Of a stretch of DNA of 64,000 nt, positions 8,155 to 19,521 are shown piece after piece. The stretch is from Edwardsiella ictaluri ATCC 33202. GTDB taxonomy: Bacteria; Pseudomonadota; Gammaproteobacteria; Enterobacterales; Enterobacteriaceae. A program made the position numbers and the translations under genes. Location: contig NZ_AFJI01000041.1 in NCBI RefSeq assembly GCF_000264785.1, positions 1 through 64,000 of the forward strand. Direction: 5' to 3'. The notes beneath the pieces are model-generated. The model had not been told where the DNA came from. It made no database searches and saw only the letters and a program-made list of their open reading frames with translations. Position 1 is the first letter of the stretch, and each line of letters opens with the position of its first letter.

Positions 8155-8351
8155 CAGGACGATCGGTGCGCCTGCGGCGTGGAGGGCGCCCATCATCCGG
8201 GCTGCCCCCTGCCCCCGGTGGGGCTGACCGCAGGACACCCCGGCCGCCGGGCGATCACCGGCCGTGTGCCGAGCCCCGTCGGTGGCCGCGCGGGTCTGCC
8301 GTCCACGGGCAGATATGCGGCGCTCAGGCATCGCGACCCGCCTTTGTGGGC

Positions 8352-11300
8352 TCAGTACGCCAGCGGCGGCAGGGCTTTCTGCCGACTGAATCGGGCACGC
8401 AGCTTCTCCATATACAGGTAGACCACCGGGGTGGTATACAGCGTCAGGATCTGGCTGACCAGCAGGCCGCCAACAATGGTGATACCCAGCGGCTGACGCA
8501 GCTCGGCGCCGTCGCCGTAGCTGAAAGCCAGCGGCAGCGCGCCGAACAGGGCGGCCAGCGTGGTCATCAGAATCGGGCGAAAGCGCAGCAGGCAGGCCTG
8601 ATAGATAGCGTCGCGGGCGCTCAGGTGCTGCTCACGCTCTGCCGTCAGGGCAAAGTCAACCAACAAAATGGCATTCTTTTTTACCAGTCCGATCAGCAGC
8701 ATGATGCCGATCAGCGCGATCAGGCTAAAGGGCGCGTTGAACAGCATCAGCGCCAGCAGGGCGCCGACCCCGGCCGACGGCAGGGTCGACAGGATGGTCA
8801 GCGGATGGATATAGCTTTCATACAGAATGCCCAGCACGATATAGACCGTGGCGATGGCAGCCAGGATCAGGAGCAGCTGGCTGCTTTGCGCCTGCTGAAA
8901 CAGCAGGGCGGTCCCGGCAAAGGTGCCGCGCAGAGAGGGCGGGGTGCCCAGGGCGGTCATGGCGTGCGCAATGGCGTCGCTGGCATCGGAAAGCGAGCCG
9001 CCCGGCGGCAGATTGAAGGAGATGGTGGCCGCGGCACTCAGCCCCTGGTGGTTAACTGACAGTGGCGCGTTGGCCGGCAGCCAGCTGGCGAACCCGGACA
9101 GCGGGATCGGCTGCCCGGCCTGATTGATGATAAACATCTTATCCAGCGCCCGCTCATCCTGGGCATAGCGCGGGTCGACCTCCATCACCACGTGGTATTG
9201 GTTAAGCGGCTGGTAGAGGGTGGAGATTTGGCGTTGACCAAAGGCATTGCTCAGCAGCGTGTTGACCTCGCTGACCTTGATCCCCAGCCGCGCCATGGCC
9301 GGGCGATCGTAGGTCAGCAGCATCTCTGTCCCTTTGTCCTGCTGATCGGTGCTGACATCGGTTAGCTGGGGCAGGGCGGCGAGCGCCTTGCGTACCTGTG
9401 GCTCCCAGTGGCGCAGGACGGCGAGATCGTCCGACAACAGGGTGTACTGATAGCTGGCGTTGCCCTGGCGCCCGCCCGCCCGGATATCCTGTACCGCCAT
9501 CAGAAACAGGTTCGCGCCCGGTTCATGGGACAGCCTGGTACGTAGACGGGCGATGACCTGTTGGGCATCCTGTTTCCGCTCTCCCAGCGGCTTAAGGGCG
9601 ATAAACATCATCCCGCTGTTGACACGGGTGCCGCCGGTGAAGCCGGTGACGTTGTCTACATCGGGATCGGCCCGCACAATGTGCATAAAGTCCTGCAGCT
9701 TACCGCGCATGGCCTGAAACGAGATGCTCTGATCGGCCTGAATAAAGCCCATCAACCGCCCGGTATCCTGCTGGGGGAAGAAGGTCTTGGGAATGCTGAT
9801 ATATAGCCAGATGTTTAACCCGATCACCGCCAGCAGCGTCAGCAAGACCCAGCGGGCGTGATCCAGCGTCCAGTTCAGGGAGAGGGCATAACCCCGCTGC
9901 AGCAGCGCTGACAGGCGGCGTAGGGCCGTCGGACGCATCCCGCCGTCGGTGTGGCGCGGACGCAGCAGGCGGGCGCACATCATCGGCGTCAGGGTCAGCG
10001 CGATCAGCAGTGAGATGGCGATGGAGGCCGACAGCGTGATGGCGAACTCATGAAACAGGCGTCCGGGAATGCCGCCCATAAACAGCAGCGGAATAAAGAC
10101 GGCGGCCAGCGACAGACTGATGGAGAAGACGGTAAAGCCCACCTCACGTACGCCGGCCAGCGCAGCGCGGTGGGGGCTGAGGCCATCCTCAATGTGGCGG
10201 GCGATGTTTTCCAGGACCACGATGGCGTCATCCACCACGAACCCGCTGGCGATGGTCAGGGCCATCAGCGACAGGTTGTTCAGACTAAAGCCACACAGAT
10301 AGATGGCGGCACAGGTACCGATAAGCGAAACCGGCACCGTGACTGCCGGGATCAGCGTGGCGCGGGCGGAGCGCAGAAACAGGAACACCACCAGGATCAC
10401 CAGGGCGATGGCGATAGCCAGCGACTGTTCGACCTCGCGCAGGGAGGCGCGGATGGTCGGGGTTCGATCCTGGGCGATATCCAGGGAGACCCCACCGGGA
10501 AGCAGCGCTTGCAGCGCCGGGAGATCGCTGCGCAGCCGATCGACGGTTTCAATGATATTGGCATCGGCACTGCGGCGGATCATGATGAGGATCGCCGGCT
10601 GGCCGTTGCTCATCCCGGCGTTGCGGACATCCTCAACGCCGTCGCTGATCCGGGCGACATCCTGCAGCCTGAGCGGCGCGCCGTCGCGGTAGCGGATGAT
10701 CAGCGGGCGGTACTCCTGTGCTGTCATCAGCGCATCGTTGCTCTGCACCTGCCAGCGGCGCCCGTCATCGGCGACAGCGCCCAGCGGGCGGCGGACGTTG
10801 GCGCTGGCGATGGCCTGACGCACCGTATCCAGCGAGGTTCCCTGATTGAACAGGGCGTCGGGATTGAGATCGATGCGCACCGCGGGCAGGGAGCTACCGC
10901 TGACCGAAACATCGCCGACGCCGTTGATTTGGGCGATTTTCTGCGCCAGACGGGTGGAGGCCAGATCGTAGAGATCCCCCTGGCTATACTGCGCCGAGGT
11001 CAGCGTCAGGATCGCGATGGGTGCGTCGGAAGGGTTGGCCTTGCGGTAGCTGGGGCGTGACGGCATGCCGGAGGGCAGCAGACTCTGGGCGGCGTTCAGC
11101 GCGGCCTGAACATCGCGCGCCGCGCCGTCGATATTCCTGTCGAGATTGAACTGTAAAATGATGCGGGTTGTGCCCAGACTGCTGCTGGAGGTCATCTCAT
11201 TGACCCCGGCGATGCGTCCCAGCGCCCGCTCCAGCGGCATCGCGACCGAGGCGGCCATGGTCTCTGCCGAGGCGCCCGGCAGGGAGGCACTGACCATGAT

Positions 11301-11432
11301 CACCGGAAAATCCACCTGTGGCAGCGGCGCGACCGGCAGCAGGCGTAGGCCGAGCAGTCCCACCAGGGTGATCGCCAGCGCCAGCAGGCTGGTGGCCACC
11401 GGGCGGTTGATAAACAGGGCGAAGCCGCTCAT
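8352..11432 (-). CDS. mdtC: Multidrug efflux RND pump subunit MdtC
   Basis: A 1026-residue RND transporter with the usual 12 membrane helices and two large periplasmic loops (after helix 1 and helix 7). It keeps the proton-relay pair in [14 protein letters not shown] and the helix-10 lysine in [20 protein letters not shown]. The C-terminal [20 protein letters not shown] is typical. MdtB and MdtC form a heterotrimer (B2C) that works with MdtA and TolC; substrates known from E. coli include bile salts, novobiocin and some beta-lactams. Its ATG overlaps the mdtB stop by four bases. Length matches E. coli MdtC (1025). It is the last intact pump gene, since mdtD downstream is deleted. Confidence 0.96.
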   Translation of the reverse strand: MSGFALFINRPVATSLLALAITLVGLLGLRLLPVAPLPQVDFPVIMVSASLPGASAETMAASVAMPLERALGRIAGVNEMTSSSSLGTTRIILQFNLDRNIDGAARDVQAALNAAQSLLPSGMPSRPSYRKANPSDAPIAILTLTSAQYSQGDLYDLASTRLAQKIAQINGVGDVSVSGSSLPAVRIDLNPDALFNQGTSLDTVRQAIASANVRRPLGAVADDGRRWQVQSNDALMTAQEYRPLIIRYRDGAPLRLQDVARISDGVEDVRNAGMSNGQPAILIMIRRSADANIIETVDRLRSDLPALQALLPGGVSLDIAQDRTPTIRASLREVEQSLAIAIALVILVVFLFLRSARATLIPAVTVPVSLIGTCAAIYLCGFSLNNLSLMALTIASGFVVDDAIVVLENIARHIEDGLSPHRAALAGVREVGFTVFSISLSLAAVFIPLLFMGGIPGRLFHEFAITLSASIAISLLIALTLTPMMCARLLRPRHTDGGMRPTALRRLSALLQRGYALSLNWTLDHARWVLLTLLAVIGLNIWLYISIPKTFFPQQDTGRLMGFIQADQSISFQAMRGKLQDFMHIVRADPDVDNVTGFTGGTRVNSGMMFIALKPLGERKQDAQQVIARLRTRLSHEPGANLFLMAVQDIRAGGRQGNASYQYTLLSDDLAVLRHWEPQVRKALAALPQLTDVSTDQQDKGTEMLLTYDRPAMARLGIKVSEVNTLLSNAFGQRQISTLYQPLNQYHVVMEVDPRYAQDERALDKMFIINQAGQPIPLSGFASWLPANAPLSVNHQGLSAAATISFNLPPGGSLSDASDAIAHAMTALGTPPSLRGTFAGTALLFQQAQSSQLLLILAAIATVYIVLGILYESYIHPLTILSTLPSAGVGALLALMLFNAPFSLIALIGIMLLIGLVKKNAILLVDFALTAEREQHLSARDAIYQACLLRFRPILMTTLAALFGALPLAFSYGDGAELRQPLGITIVGGLLVSQILTLYTTPVVYLYMEKLRARFSRQKALPPLAY

Positions 11433-14400
11433 CGCGCAGGGACTCCCTGTGCCGGGCGGTGGGTGTTACGCGCCAGCCGATCGAAGGCCAGGTAGATGAC
11501 CGGGGTGGTGAACAGGGTCAGGATCTGGCTGACGATCAGCCCGCCGACCATACAGATCCCCAAGGGTTGACGCAGCTCCGCTCCGACTCCCTGGCTGAAC
11601 ATCAGCGGCAGGGCGCCCAGCAGGGCGGCCAGGGTGGTCATCAAAATCGGACGAAAACGCAGCAGGCAGGCCTGATAGATGGCGTCGTGCGGTGTCATGC
11701 CCTGCGTGCGCTCCGCCGCCAGGGCGAAGTCGATCATCATGATGGCGTTCTTCTTTACGATGCCGATCAGCAGGATGATACCGATGATGGCGATCACATC
11801 CAGCGCCTGTCCACTTAACATCAGCGCCAGCAGGGCGCCGACCCCGGCCGACGGCAGGGTCGAGAGAATGGTGATCGGGTGAATAAAGCTTTCATACAGG
11901 ATCCCCAGCACGATATACATCGCCACGATGGCCGCCAGGATCAGCCACAGGGTGCTGTCCAGCGCGCTCTGGAACGCCAGGGCCGCGCCCTGGAAGTGCA
12001 GCGTCATGTTGGCTGGCATCCCGATGGCGCGCCGGGCAGCGTCGATTTCGGCGATGGCCTGCTCCAGCGTGTAGCCGTCGGGGACGTTGAAGGAGAGGGT
12101 CGCCGAGGGAAACTGGTCGAGGTGGTTTATCGCCAGCATGCCGTGGCGTTGCTCAACGGTAGCGATGCTGGCCAGCGGAATGGCGCTGCCGTCGGCGGCG
12201 GTCAGGTAGATGCGCTGCAGCGCCGTCAGGCCATCCTGATGGGCGCGCGCCTGCTCCAGTACCACCCGGTACTGGTTGGACTGGGTATAGATGGTGGAGA
12301 TCAGGCGCTGGCCAAAGGCGTTATACAGGGCATTGTCAACGTCCTGCATCGCGATACCAAGGCGGCTGGCGCTGTCGCGGTTGACGTTGACGTATGCCAC
12401 CAATCCCTGATCCTGCCAGTCGCTGTTCACCTCTTTCAGCATCGGTGACCGGGCCAGCCGCGCCTGCAGGCGCGGCACCCAGGTCTGTAGCTCATCCAGC
12501 GACATGGCCTGCAGGGTGAAGGGATAGCGCGCGCGGCCCGGCAGGGTATCGATGGTCATGTCCTGTACCGGCTGCAGATACAGCGAGATGCCGCCGACCC
12601 GGGCCGCCAGCGCCTGCAGGCGGGGGATGATGCGATCGATGCGATCGCGGCGGTCAGCCAGCGGTTTTAAGACGATCTGCAGCCGCCCGCTGTTGAGGGC
12701 CGGATTGACGCCGTCGACGCCAACAAAGGCGCTGACGCTGGCCACGTCCGGATCGCGCAGTAATGCTTCGCTCAGCTGACGCTGGCGCTCGGCCATGGCA
12801 CTGAAGGAGATCGATTGTGGGGCGTACACCGTGCCCTGGATCAGGCTGTTATCCTGCTGCGGGAAGAATCCCTTGGGAATGATGAGGTAGAGCAGCACCG
12901 TCAGCATCAGGGTGGCGACGGCGACGCCCAAGGTGAGCCGCGGATGGCGTAGGGCCAGGCGCAGCGCGCGGCCATAGCCCGCGATCAGGCGCTGGAACTG
13001 CCGCTCGCAGGCCAGTGAGAAGCGATTCTGACGCCGCAGGCTCTCCTGGCTCAGCAGACGGGCGCACATCATCGGCGTCAGGGTCAGGGAGACGACGGCG
13101 GAGATCAGGATCGCGACCGCCAGCGTGACGGCGAATTCGCGGAACAGTCGACCGATAATATCGCCCATAAACAGCAGCGGGATCAGTACGGCGATCAGGG
13201 AGAAGGTCAGCGAGATAATGGTGAAGCCGATTTCACCGGCGCCTTTCAGGGCGGCGCGCAGGGGAGGATCGCCGTTCTCCAGATGACGCTCGATGTTTTC
13301 GATCACCACGATGGCGTCGTCCACCACGAAGCCGGTGGCGATGGTCAACGCCATCAGCGTCAGGTTATTGATCGAAAACCCCAGAAAATACATTGCGGCG
13401 AAGGTGCCGATCAGCGACAGCGGCACGGCGACGCCGGGGATCAGGGTTGCGGGCAGGTTACGCAGGAACAGGTAGATCACCATCACCACCAGCGCGACGG
13501 CCAGTAACAGTTCGTGGAGAGTGTCGCTGACGGAGGCGCGAATGGTCTGGGTGCGGTCGTTCAGGACGCTGATGCTGACCGAGGCGGGCAGGCTTTCGCG
13601 CAGCTGCGGCAGCTGGGCCAGCACGGCATCGGCGGTGGCGATGACGTTGGCACCGGGCTGGCGCTGTACGTTGATGACGATGGCCGGATGATTATTGGCC
13701 CAGGCGGCCAGCTGAGTGTTTTCCGCCCCTTGCTCGACGCTGGCGATATCGCGCAGGTAGACCGGCGCGCCGTTACGGTAGGCGACGATCAGATGTTGGT
13801 ACTCCTGTGCCGACCTCAGCTGATCGTTGGCGTTCAGGGTGATGGCTCGGGTTGGCCCGTCCAGGCTCCCCTTGGGAGAGTTTACGTTGGCGCTGGCGAT
13901 AGCGCTGCGGACAGCCTCGCTGCTGAGGCCATAGGCCGCGGTGGCGGCGCCGTTCAGGCTGATGCGCACTGCCGGGCGCTGGCCGCCGGCCAGGGTAACC
14001 AGCCCAACGCCGCCGACCTGTGCGATCTTCTGGGATATTCGCGTCTCCACCAGATCTTCGACCTGCGGCAGGCTGAGGGCATCGGAGACCACCGCCAGCG
14101 TCAGGATCGGCGGATCGGCAGGGTTGACCTTACTGTAGATCGGCGGGTAGGGGAGATCGTTTGGCAGCAGATTGGTTGCGGCGTTGATCGCCGCCTGCAC
14201 CTCTTGCTCCGCGACGTCCAGCGCCAGCGACAACTGGAACTGCAGCGTGATCACCGATGCGCCGCCGCTGCTCTGTGACGACATCTGCTGCAGGCCGGAC
14301 ATCTGGCCGAACTGGCGCTCCAGCGGGGCGGTGATTGCCGAGGCGGTTACGTCGGGGCTGGCGCCGGGATACAGGGTGACCACCTGAATGGTCGGGTAGT

Positions 14401-14557
14401 CGACCTGCGGTAGTGCCGACACCGGCAGGGCGCGGTAGGCGACCAGACCGGCCAGCAGTATGGCGATCATCAGCAGGGTTGTGGCGACCGGGCGAAGAAT
14501 AAACAGACGCGAGGGGCCACCGCCGTGCGCAACGGGGGAAGAGGGCGTCTGGCTCAT
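11429..14557 (-). CDS. mdtB: Multidrug efflux RND pump subunit MdtB
   Basis: A 1042-residue RND transporter, about the length of E. coli MdtB (1040). N-terminal [20 protein letters not shown] forms helix 1. The proton-relay Asp pair is present in [19 protein letters not shown] and the helix-10 Lys in [19 protein letters not shown]. The periplasmic porter domains contain [19 protein letters not shown]. MdtB is the majority subunit of the MdtBC heterotrimer, and in E. coli its proton relay is more important than that of MdtC. It overlaps mdtA upstream and mdtC downstream, each by an ATGA of four bases, so the three genes are translationally coupled. Confidence 0.96.
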
Positions 14558-15780
14558 GGTTGTTGGGTATCCTCTTGGTCTGCCGCGGCGCCAGGGCGGC
14601 GCGCGGCGATGATATCGACCCGGGCGTCTTCTGTGAGCCGGTCGATACCGTCGGTGACCACCTTTTCACCCTCATCGACCCCCTGCAGCACCACCAGACT
14701 CTCTCCGTCGCGTGCGCCGACGCTGAGGCTGCGCTTATGCACCCGGTTCCCGGCGTCGACTACCCAGACAAAGCGCCCCTCGCGACCGGTCTGCACCGCC
14801 GCTGCAGGAATCAGCAGCACCGGCATCTGGCTGGCGACCTGCAGGCGCAGGTTGACGAACTGGTTGGGGAACAGACGATCGTCCTGATTCTCGAAGCGGG
14901 CCTTGATCTTCAGGGTCCCGGTCGCAGTGTCTATCTGGTTGTCCAGGCTGAGCAGATGGCCCGTCGCCAGGCGCTGGCGATCGCTGCGATCCCAGGCTTC
15001 GGCAACCAGTGTTCCCTGATGCTGCAGCGCCTGTTGCAGGCGGGGAATATCCCCCTCCGGCAGGGTGAACAGCACGTCGATGGGGTGGGTTTGGGTCAGC
15101 ACCACCAAGCCATTGGTATCCGCGCTGCTGATATAGTTGCCTTCATCGACCTGACGGAGGCCGGCGCGACCATCGCCCGGTGCCCGGATACGGCTGTAGT
15201 CCAGCTGTAGCTGGGCGTTGTCCACGTTGGCGCGATCGCTGACCAGACTGGCCTGTGTCTGGGTGACCAGCGAAGCCTGGGTATCCAGCTCCTGGCGTGA
15301 GACCAAATTATCTTTGGCGAGACGCTGATAGCGCGCCAGATCGCGCCGGGCATTGTCCAGCAGTGCCGTATCGCGCGCCAGCGCCCCCTGAGCCTGCTGC
15401 AGCTGGATCAGGAACGGGCGTGGGTCGATTTCGGCCAGCAGATCGCCGGCCTTTACCTGCTCTCCCTCGCTGAAGTGCAGCTTCATCAGCTGGCCATCGA
15501 CCCGGCTGCGCACGGTCACGGTATTGGAAGCGGTGACGGTGCCCAGCCCGCTGAGGTAGCTGTCCTGCTCGGCGCGGCGTACGGCCGCCGCCTGCACGGG
15601 GATGGCCTGTGTCATGCCGCGCCCCGGCTTGGCACCGCTCTGGCGTGCCGGGCTTCCACTTGCTCCAGAGGGGGGGGCTGCAGAAAAGCCCTGCCAGGCG
15701 ACCGCGCCCAGTAGGAGCAGGATAATCAGCAGCCCGCAGAGTCTGGCGCGTCGGGAAGAGAGTGCGGATAGGAGGCTCAT
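14554..15780 (-). CDS. mdtA: Periplasmic adaptor (membrane fusion protein) MdtA
   Basis: A 408-residue HlyD/AcrA-family adaptor. The N-terminus has a basic stretch and one membrane segment ([19 protein letters not shown]), then a Gly/Ser/Pro-rich linker, a lipoyl half ([20 protein letters not shown]), an alpha-helical hairpin ([20 protein letters not shown]), the second lipoyl half and beta-barrel, and a membrane-proximal domain ending [17 protein letters not shown]. It bridges MdtBC to TolC across the periplasm. It is the first gene of the operon; a TACAAT -10 and a BaeR-box-like sequence lie about 100-140 bases upstream. E. coli MdtA is 415 residues. Confidence 0.95.
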
Positions 15781-15878
15781 GTGACGGTAATTCTCCTGCA
15801 GGTGCCCGAGGGGCGGTATCCATGATGAAAAGAGGCTGACCGGGGAGTTGGGCGCAACCCCGCATCAGGCGTATGTGT

Positions 15879-15918
15879 ATTGTAGCCTTTTGAGGTGGAG
15901 GCAAAATGGAGGAAATAT
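15879..15918 (-). promoter_or_regulatory. mdtA promoter with candidate BaeR box
   Basis: On the minus strand ATATTTCCTCCATTTTGCC (15900-15918) resembles the E. coli BaeR box TTTTTCTCCATNATTGGC, with the TCCAT core intact. TACAAT at 15879-15884 follows at a distance suited to activation from directly upstream of the -35. Known biology: BaeR activates mdtABC in E. coli. Confidence 0.55.
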
Positions 15919-16080
15919 GAAAATCGCGCGCCACAATGGAAAATTGCCGCGCATCGGTGCTTTTTTGGCCGATCGTCGCGCGCGCCCGCGCTGGCGATCG
16001 CACCCTGGAGAAACGGCGCGTGACAGCCCCCGTTTTTTTGACCAAGATGAGACGACCACTCACGTTAAAGAGGCCACACT

Positions 16081-16368
16081 ATGCTGAATGTTAATGAGTA
16101 TTTTGCAGGGAAAGTGAAGTCGATTGGCTATGACAGCGGCAGTATCGGCCGCGCCAGCGTGGGAGTGATGGAAAAGGGCGAGTATACCTTTACCACGGAT
16201 CGGCCGGAGGAGATGACGGTGGTGACCGGCGCGCTGCGCGTGCTGATCCCCGGTGCCCCGGACTGGCAGGTGTTTACTCCGGGAGAGACCTTTTTTGTGC
16301 CGGAGCGCAGCGAATTCAACCTGCAAGTCGCGGAGCCCAGCGCCTACCTGTGCAAGTATCTGAGTTGA
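16081..16368 (+). CDS. ppnP: Pyrimidine/purine nucleoside phosphorylase PpnP
   Basis: A 95-residue single-domain cupin, almost the same length as E. coli PpnP (YaiE, 94). It begins [20 protein letters not shown] and has the conserved [18 protein letters not shown] and [20 protein letters not shown] segments. PpnP cleaves a wide range of nucleosides to base and ribose-1-phosphate, acting in the cytoplasm. In E. coli it neighbours rdgC as here. An AAAGAGG lies 12 bases before the ATG. It is divergent from mdtA, 300 bases away, at the join between two blocks that are far apart in E. coli. Confidence 0.94.
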   Translation: MLNVNEYFAGKVKSIGYDSGSIGRASVGVMEKGEYTFTTDRPEEMTVVTGALRVLIPGAPDWQVFTPGETFFVPERSEFNLQVAEPSAYLCKYLS

Positions 16369-16487
16369 TCATCTGACAAGCGGGGGCTCCGCCCTCAGCC
16401 CATTCGACTGACCCAGACGGCGATACCCGCCACTGGGTCCTATCCTATGCGCGCCAGCGCCGCTCACGGCCCGTTACGGCACCCGCC

Positions 16488-16919
16488 CTAGAATCCCATC
16501 TCGCCATAGTGACCGTGGCGGAACTCCGACAGCACCCGGCGTACGTAGGGCAGAGTCTCCTGCGGCAGCGCATCGGGGGCGAACCAGCTCAGCGCGTCGC
16601 ACTTATGCGGCTCCCGGTTATCGATGACGGCGTCGTCGTCCGCCAGATAAAACCACTGGTCGACATAGGTGCGATCGGTGCTGCGGCGGTGCAGGGTATA
16701 AACATGCTGCAGTGCGGCGGGATCCCGTGTCAGCCCGATCTCCTCCTGCGCCTCGCGCGCCATCGCCTGGCTTGCTGACTCCCCCGCTTCGACGTGCCCG
16801 GCCGGCAGCGACCAACAGCCATCGGCGAAGCCGGTATTGGCGCGGCGGGCCAGCAGAAAGCGGCCGTCGCGCTCCAGGATCAGGTATACCGCATGGTAGA
16901 TCATCGCATGTTCTGACAC
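16488..16919 (-). CDS. NUDIX hydrolase
   Basis: A 143-residue NUDIX protein with a complete box GHVEAGESASQAMAREAQEE followed by IG, which supplies the metal-binding glutamates. Flanking strands AVYLILERDGRFLLARR and GCWSLPAG are typical. The fold hydrolyses nucleoside diphosphates linked to another moiety; the layout (MIYHAVYLIL start, Q/W-rich C-terminal half) suggests a MutT/dihydroneopterin- or dNTP-type enzyme, but the substrate cannot be read from sequence. I chose the GTG at 16919 because GGGAG lies six bases upstream; an ATG at 16952 would overlap rdgC. It follows rdgC by 16 bases and is likely co-transcribed with it. Confidence 0.85.
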   Translation of the reverse strand: MSEHAMIYHAVYLILERDGRFLLARRANTGFADGCWSLPAGHVEAGESASQAMAREAQEEIGLTRDPAALQHVYTLHRRSTDRTYVDQWFYLADDDAVIDNREPHKCDALSWFAPDALPQETLPYVRRVLSEFRHGHYGEMGF

Positions 16920-16935
16920 GGTGGGCTCCCGGTGC

Positions 16936-17847
16936 TTACTGCGCCGTCTCACCGCCCAGAGCGGTGATCAGTTCATCTATCAGTACCGCCAGTTCACCGG
17001 TCATCAGGGCGAAGTCGGCGTCAAAGCGCAGGGCGGCATCTTCACGATCGATATCTTCATTCTGATCGCGCAGGGTTTCCGAGAACTTCAGGCGTTTAAT
17101 GGCACCGTCGTCGGCCAGCACCAGCTGAATGCGTTCGTGCCAGTCCAGCGCCAGCTTGGTCACCAGCTTTCCGGCCTCGATATGCACGGCGATCTCATCA
17201 CACACCAGCGCCTGCTGTTTGCAGCGGATAACGCCGCCCTCTTCCAGGATGGCCTTCAGCTCGGCTTCGTCCTGCAGACAGAAGCCCGCCGGGGTGTTGC
17301 CGCTACGCACCCATTCGGTCAGGGTCATCTCGATGGGTTTATCCAGCGTCAGCGGTACGACGGGCAGGGAGCCCAGGCTCTTGCGCAGCAGCGCCAGCAC
17401 ATCTTCCGCCCGTTTGGCGCTGGCGGCGTCCAGCATGATCAGATTGTTGACGCTGTCGATCCACAGCCAGGTCTGGTTAAAACGGCTGAAGGCGCGCGGC
17501 AGCAGGCTGTGCAGCACCTCATCCTTCAGCGCGTCTTTTTCGGTTTTTTTCAGCTTGCGGTGCTGCTCACCCTCTAGCCTTTCGATTTTGGCCTGCAGCG
17601 CCTGCTTCAGCACCGGTGCCGGCAGGATCTTCTCCTCTTTGCGCGCGCACAGCAGGATCTGCCCGTTGGCGCAGTGGGTCAGCGCATCGCTGCCGCCACC
17701 GAGAGGGGGAACCCAGCCGGTGCGCGACATATCCTGACTGCCGCAGGGGGTAAATGCCATGGCGCTGAGCTGGGACTCCATCTCTTGCGCCACCAGCGGA
17801 ATTTCACGGTTCAGACGGTAAATTAACAGGTTCTTAAACCAGAGCAT
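16936..17847 (-). CDS. rdgC: Recombination-associated protein RdgC
   Basis: Exactly 303 residues, the length of E. coli RdgC, from the ATG at 17847 ([20 protein letters not shown]); an ATG at 17889 would add 14 residues and does not match the family. Conserved segments include [40 protein letters not shown] and [20 protein letters not shown]. RdgC is a ring-shaped, sequence-independent double-strand DNA-binding protein of the nucleoid that limits RecA filament formation. The neighbours ppnP, mak and sbcCD are the same as in E. coli. Confidence 0.96.
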   Translation of the reverse strand: MLWFKNLLIYRLNREIPLVAQEMESQLSAMAFTPCGSQDMSRTGWVPPLGGGSDALTHCANGQILLCARKEEKILPAPVLKQALQAKIERLEGEQHRKLKKTEKDALKDEVLHSLLPRAFSRFNQTWLWIDSVNNLIMLDAASAKRAEDVLALLRKSLGSLPVVPLTLDKPIEMTLTEWVRSGNTPAGFCLQDEAELKAILEEGGVIRCKQQALVCDEIAVHIEAGKLVTKLALDWHERIQLVLADDGAIKRLKFSETLRDQNEDIDREDAALRFDADFALMTGELAVLIDELITALGGETAQ

Positions 17848-17967
17848 GAGGCATTTTTCCGGAAAAAAGGTGGGAATTAGCAGCGTCAATGATAGCGAAT
17901 TCTCCCCGTTTCTTCACGGAAAAACTCCGCTACTATGGGCGCCGGATGAGTGATACAGGAGAGGCGG

Positions 17968-18874
17968 ATGCGTATCGGGATTGATTTGGGCGGCACCAAG
18001 ATTGAGGTGCAGGCTTTGGGGGAGCGCGGGGAAACCCTGTTTCGGCGGCGGGTTGCCACTCCGCGCCATGACTATACGGCGACGCTGGCGGCGATAGCCC
18101 AGCTGGTGGTGGACGCCGAGGCGCACTGCGGTCAGTACGCCTCGGTCGGGGTCGGCATTCCCGGTACGCTGTCCCCCGTTTAGCGGGCGGGTAAAGAATG
18201 CCAACTCGACCTGGCTGAACGGCTCGACGCTGGACGCCGACCTCTCTGCCCTGCTGAAAAGGGAGGTGCGGTTGGCCAACGATGCAAACTGTCTGGCGGT
18301 ATCGGAGGCGACCGACGGTGCGGCGGCCGGTGCCCGGGTAGTCTTTGCCGTGATTATCGGCACTGGCTGCGGCGCGGGGATTGCGCTGGATGGCCGGGTG
18401 CACGCCGGCGGTAACGGCATCGCCGGCGAGTGGGGGCATAACCCCTTGCCCTGGCAGGATGACGCCGAACGGGCGGCGTCAGCGACGGCGCCCTGCTACT
18501 GTGGCAAGCACGGCTGCATTGAAACCTTTGTCTCCGGCAGCGGATTCTGCGCCGACTACCGATGCCATGGCGGTGCGGTGCTTGACGGTGCCCGGATCAT
18601 GGCGCTGGCCGACGCGGGCGATGTGGCGGCCCTGGCGGCCATCGCCCGCTATGAACAGCGTCTGGCGCGTGCGCTGGCGCAGACCATTAACACGCTGGAT
18701 CCGGACGTGATCGTGCTGGGCGGCGGCATGAGCAACGTGAGCCGTCTGTATCGCACCCTGCCGGATCTGATCACCCCCTGGGTATTCGGCGGTGAGTGCC
18801 GTACCCCGATTCGTCCGGCGCAGCACGGCGACGCCAGCGGGGTACGCGGCGCCGCGTGGCTGTGGCCCGCGTAA
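17968..18874 (+). pseudogene. mak: Fructokinase Mak, frameshifted in a C5 run
   Basis: The ROK-family sugar kinase Mak can be read in full but in two frames. The N-terminal half runs from [18 protein letters not shown] to [10 protein letters not shown] and hits TAG at 18181. Removing one base from the five-C run at 18173-18177 restores [17 protein letters not shown], then [31 protein letters not shown], the zinc-binding [13 protein letters not shown] and ILGGGMSN-type C-terminus ending [12 protein letters not shown]. The span of 907 bases is 302 codons plus one base, so this is a single insertion. Intact Mak phosphorylates fructose and mannose. It is either a recent pseudogene, a slippage-controlled gene, or a sequencing error in a homopolymer. 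Confidence 0.9.
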
Positions 18875-18947
18875 CGGCGGGATGCCCGGAAATTTGCCAT
18901 ACTGGCAGAGGCGCCGACATGGCGCGCGGGGAGGGGAGTCGAGGGTT

Positions 18948-19415
18948 ATGCAGGTCAGGATCGTGAGTCTGGCGGCGCAGCCGCTGTTTGTCCTGCGTGT
19001 ACAGGGGCCGTTTGCACAGTCGTTGGGGCCGGGATTTGAGCGGCTGATGGCGTGGTCGGCGCGCCATGGCCTGCGGGGGCAGTGGATGGCGCTGTACTAT
19101 GACAACCCCCGCGAGGTCGCGCCAGATGCGCTGCGGGCGGACGTGGCCCTGACGACGGCGTCGGTGACGCTCCCATCGGATGGCGAGGCGTACGGGATCC
19201 GTCGGGGCGCGCTGGCCGGGGGGCTGTATGCGCTGGCACAGGTGCGGGTCACCGATAATGACTTTGCCACGCCGTGGATAGCCCTGTTTGACCAGGCGCT
19301 GCCCGCCTGTGGCTATCGTCCGGACGGCGGACCCTGCTTTGAGCGCTATCTGAGTGATGGACGGGGCAGCGGTGAGTGGTTGCTGGAGCTGGGGGTGCCG
19401 GTCAGAAAAAACTGA
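18948..19415 (+). CDS. SbmC/GyrI-like protein (DNA gyrase inhibitor family)
   Basis: A 155-residue protein of the SbmC/GyrI-like (AraC effector-binding) fold. It resembles E. coli SbmC in PFAQSLGPGFERLMAWSARH, WMALYYDNPREVAPDALRAD, VTLPSDGEAYGI, GGLYALAQVRVTDNDFATPW and the CFERYLSD segment near the end. SbmC protects gyrase from microcin B17 and other poisons; related proteins bind small molecules instead. Overall identity looks moderate, so function is inferred. The ATG at 18948 has a GAGGG just before it and is preferred to an upstream in-frame ATG at 18792 that lies inside mak. In E. coli araJ occupies this spot; here it is absent. Confidence 0.8.
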   Translation: MQVRIVSLAAQPLFVLRVQGPFAQSLGPGFERLMAWSARHGLRGQWMALYYDNPREVAPDALRADVALTTASVTLPSDGEAYGIRRGALAGGLYALAQVRVTDNDFATPWIALFDQALPACGYRPDGGPCFERYLSDGRGSGEWLLELGVPVRKN

Positions 19416-19521
19416 AAATGCCCCTTCGCCGTCGTCGGGGCGCCGGAGATATGCTCCGGCAATGGTGCTTTCGCCGGGGAGGCGCGGGTATGGCTAATTT
19501 GTCACAGTTTATTGCAAATAA

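Noticed and set aside
10050-11060. Long (336-codon) plus-strand ORF antisense to mdtC
   Set aside because: Composition rich in D, G, Q, R and H, typical of the antisense of a G+C-rich gene; mdtC on the other strand is certain.
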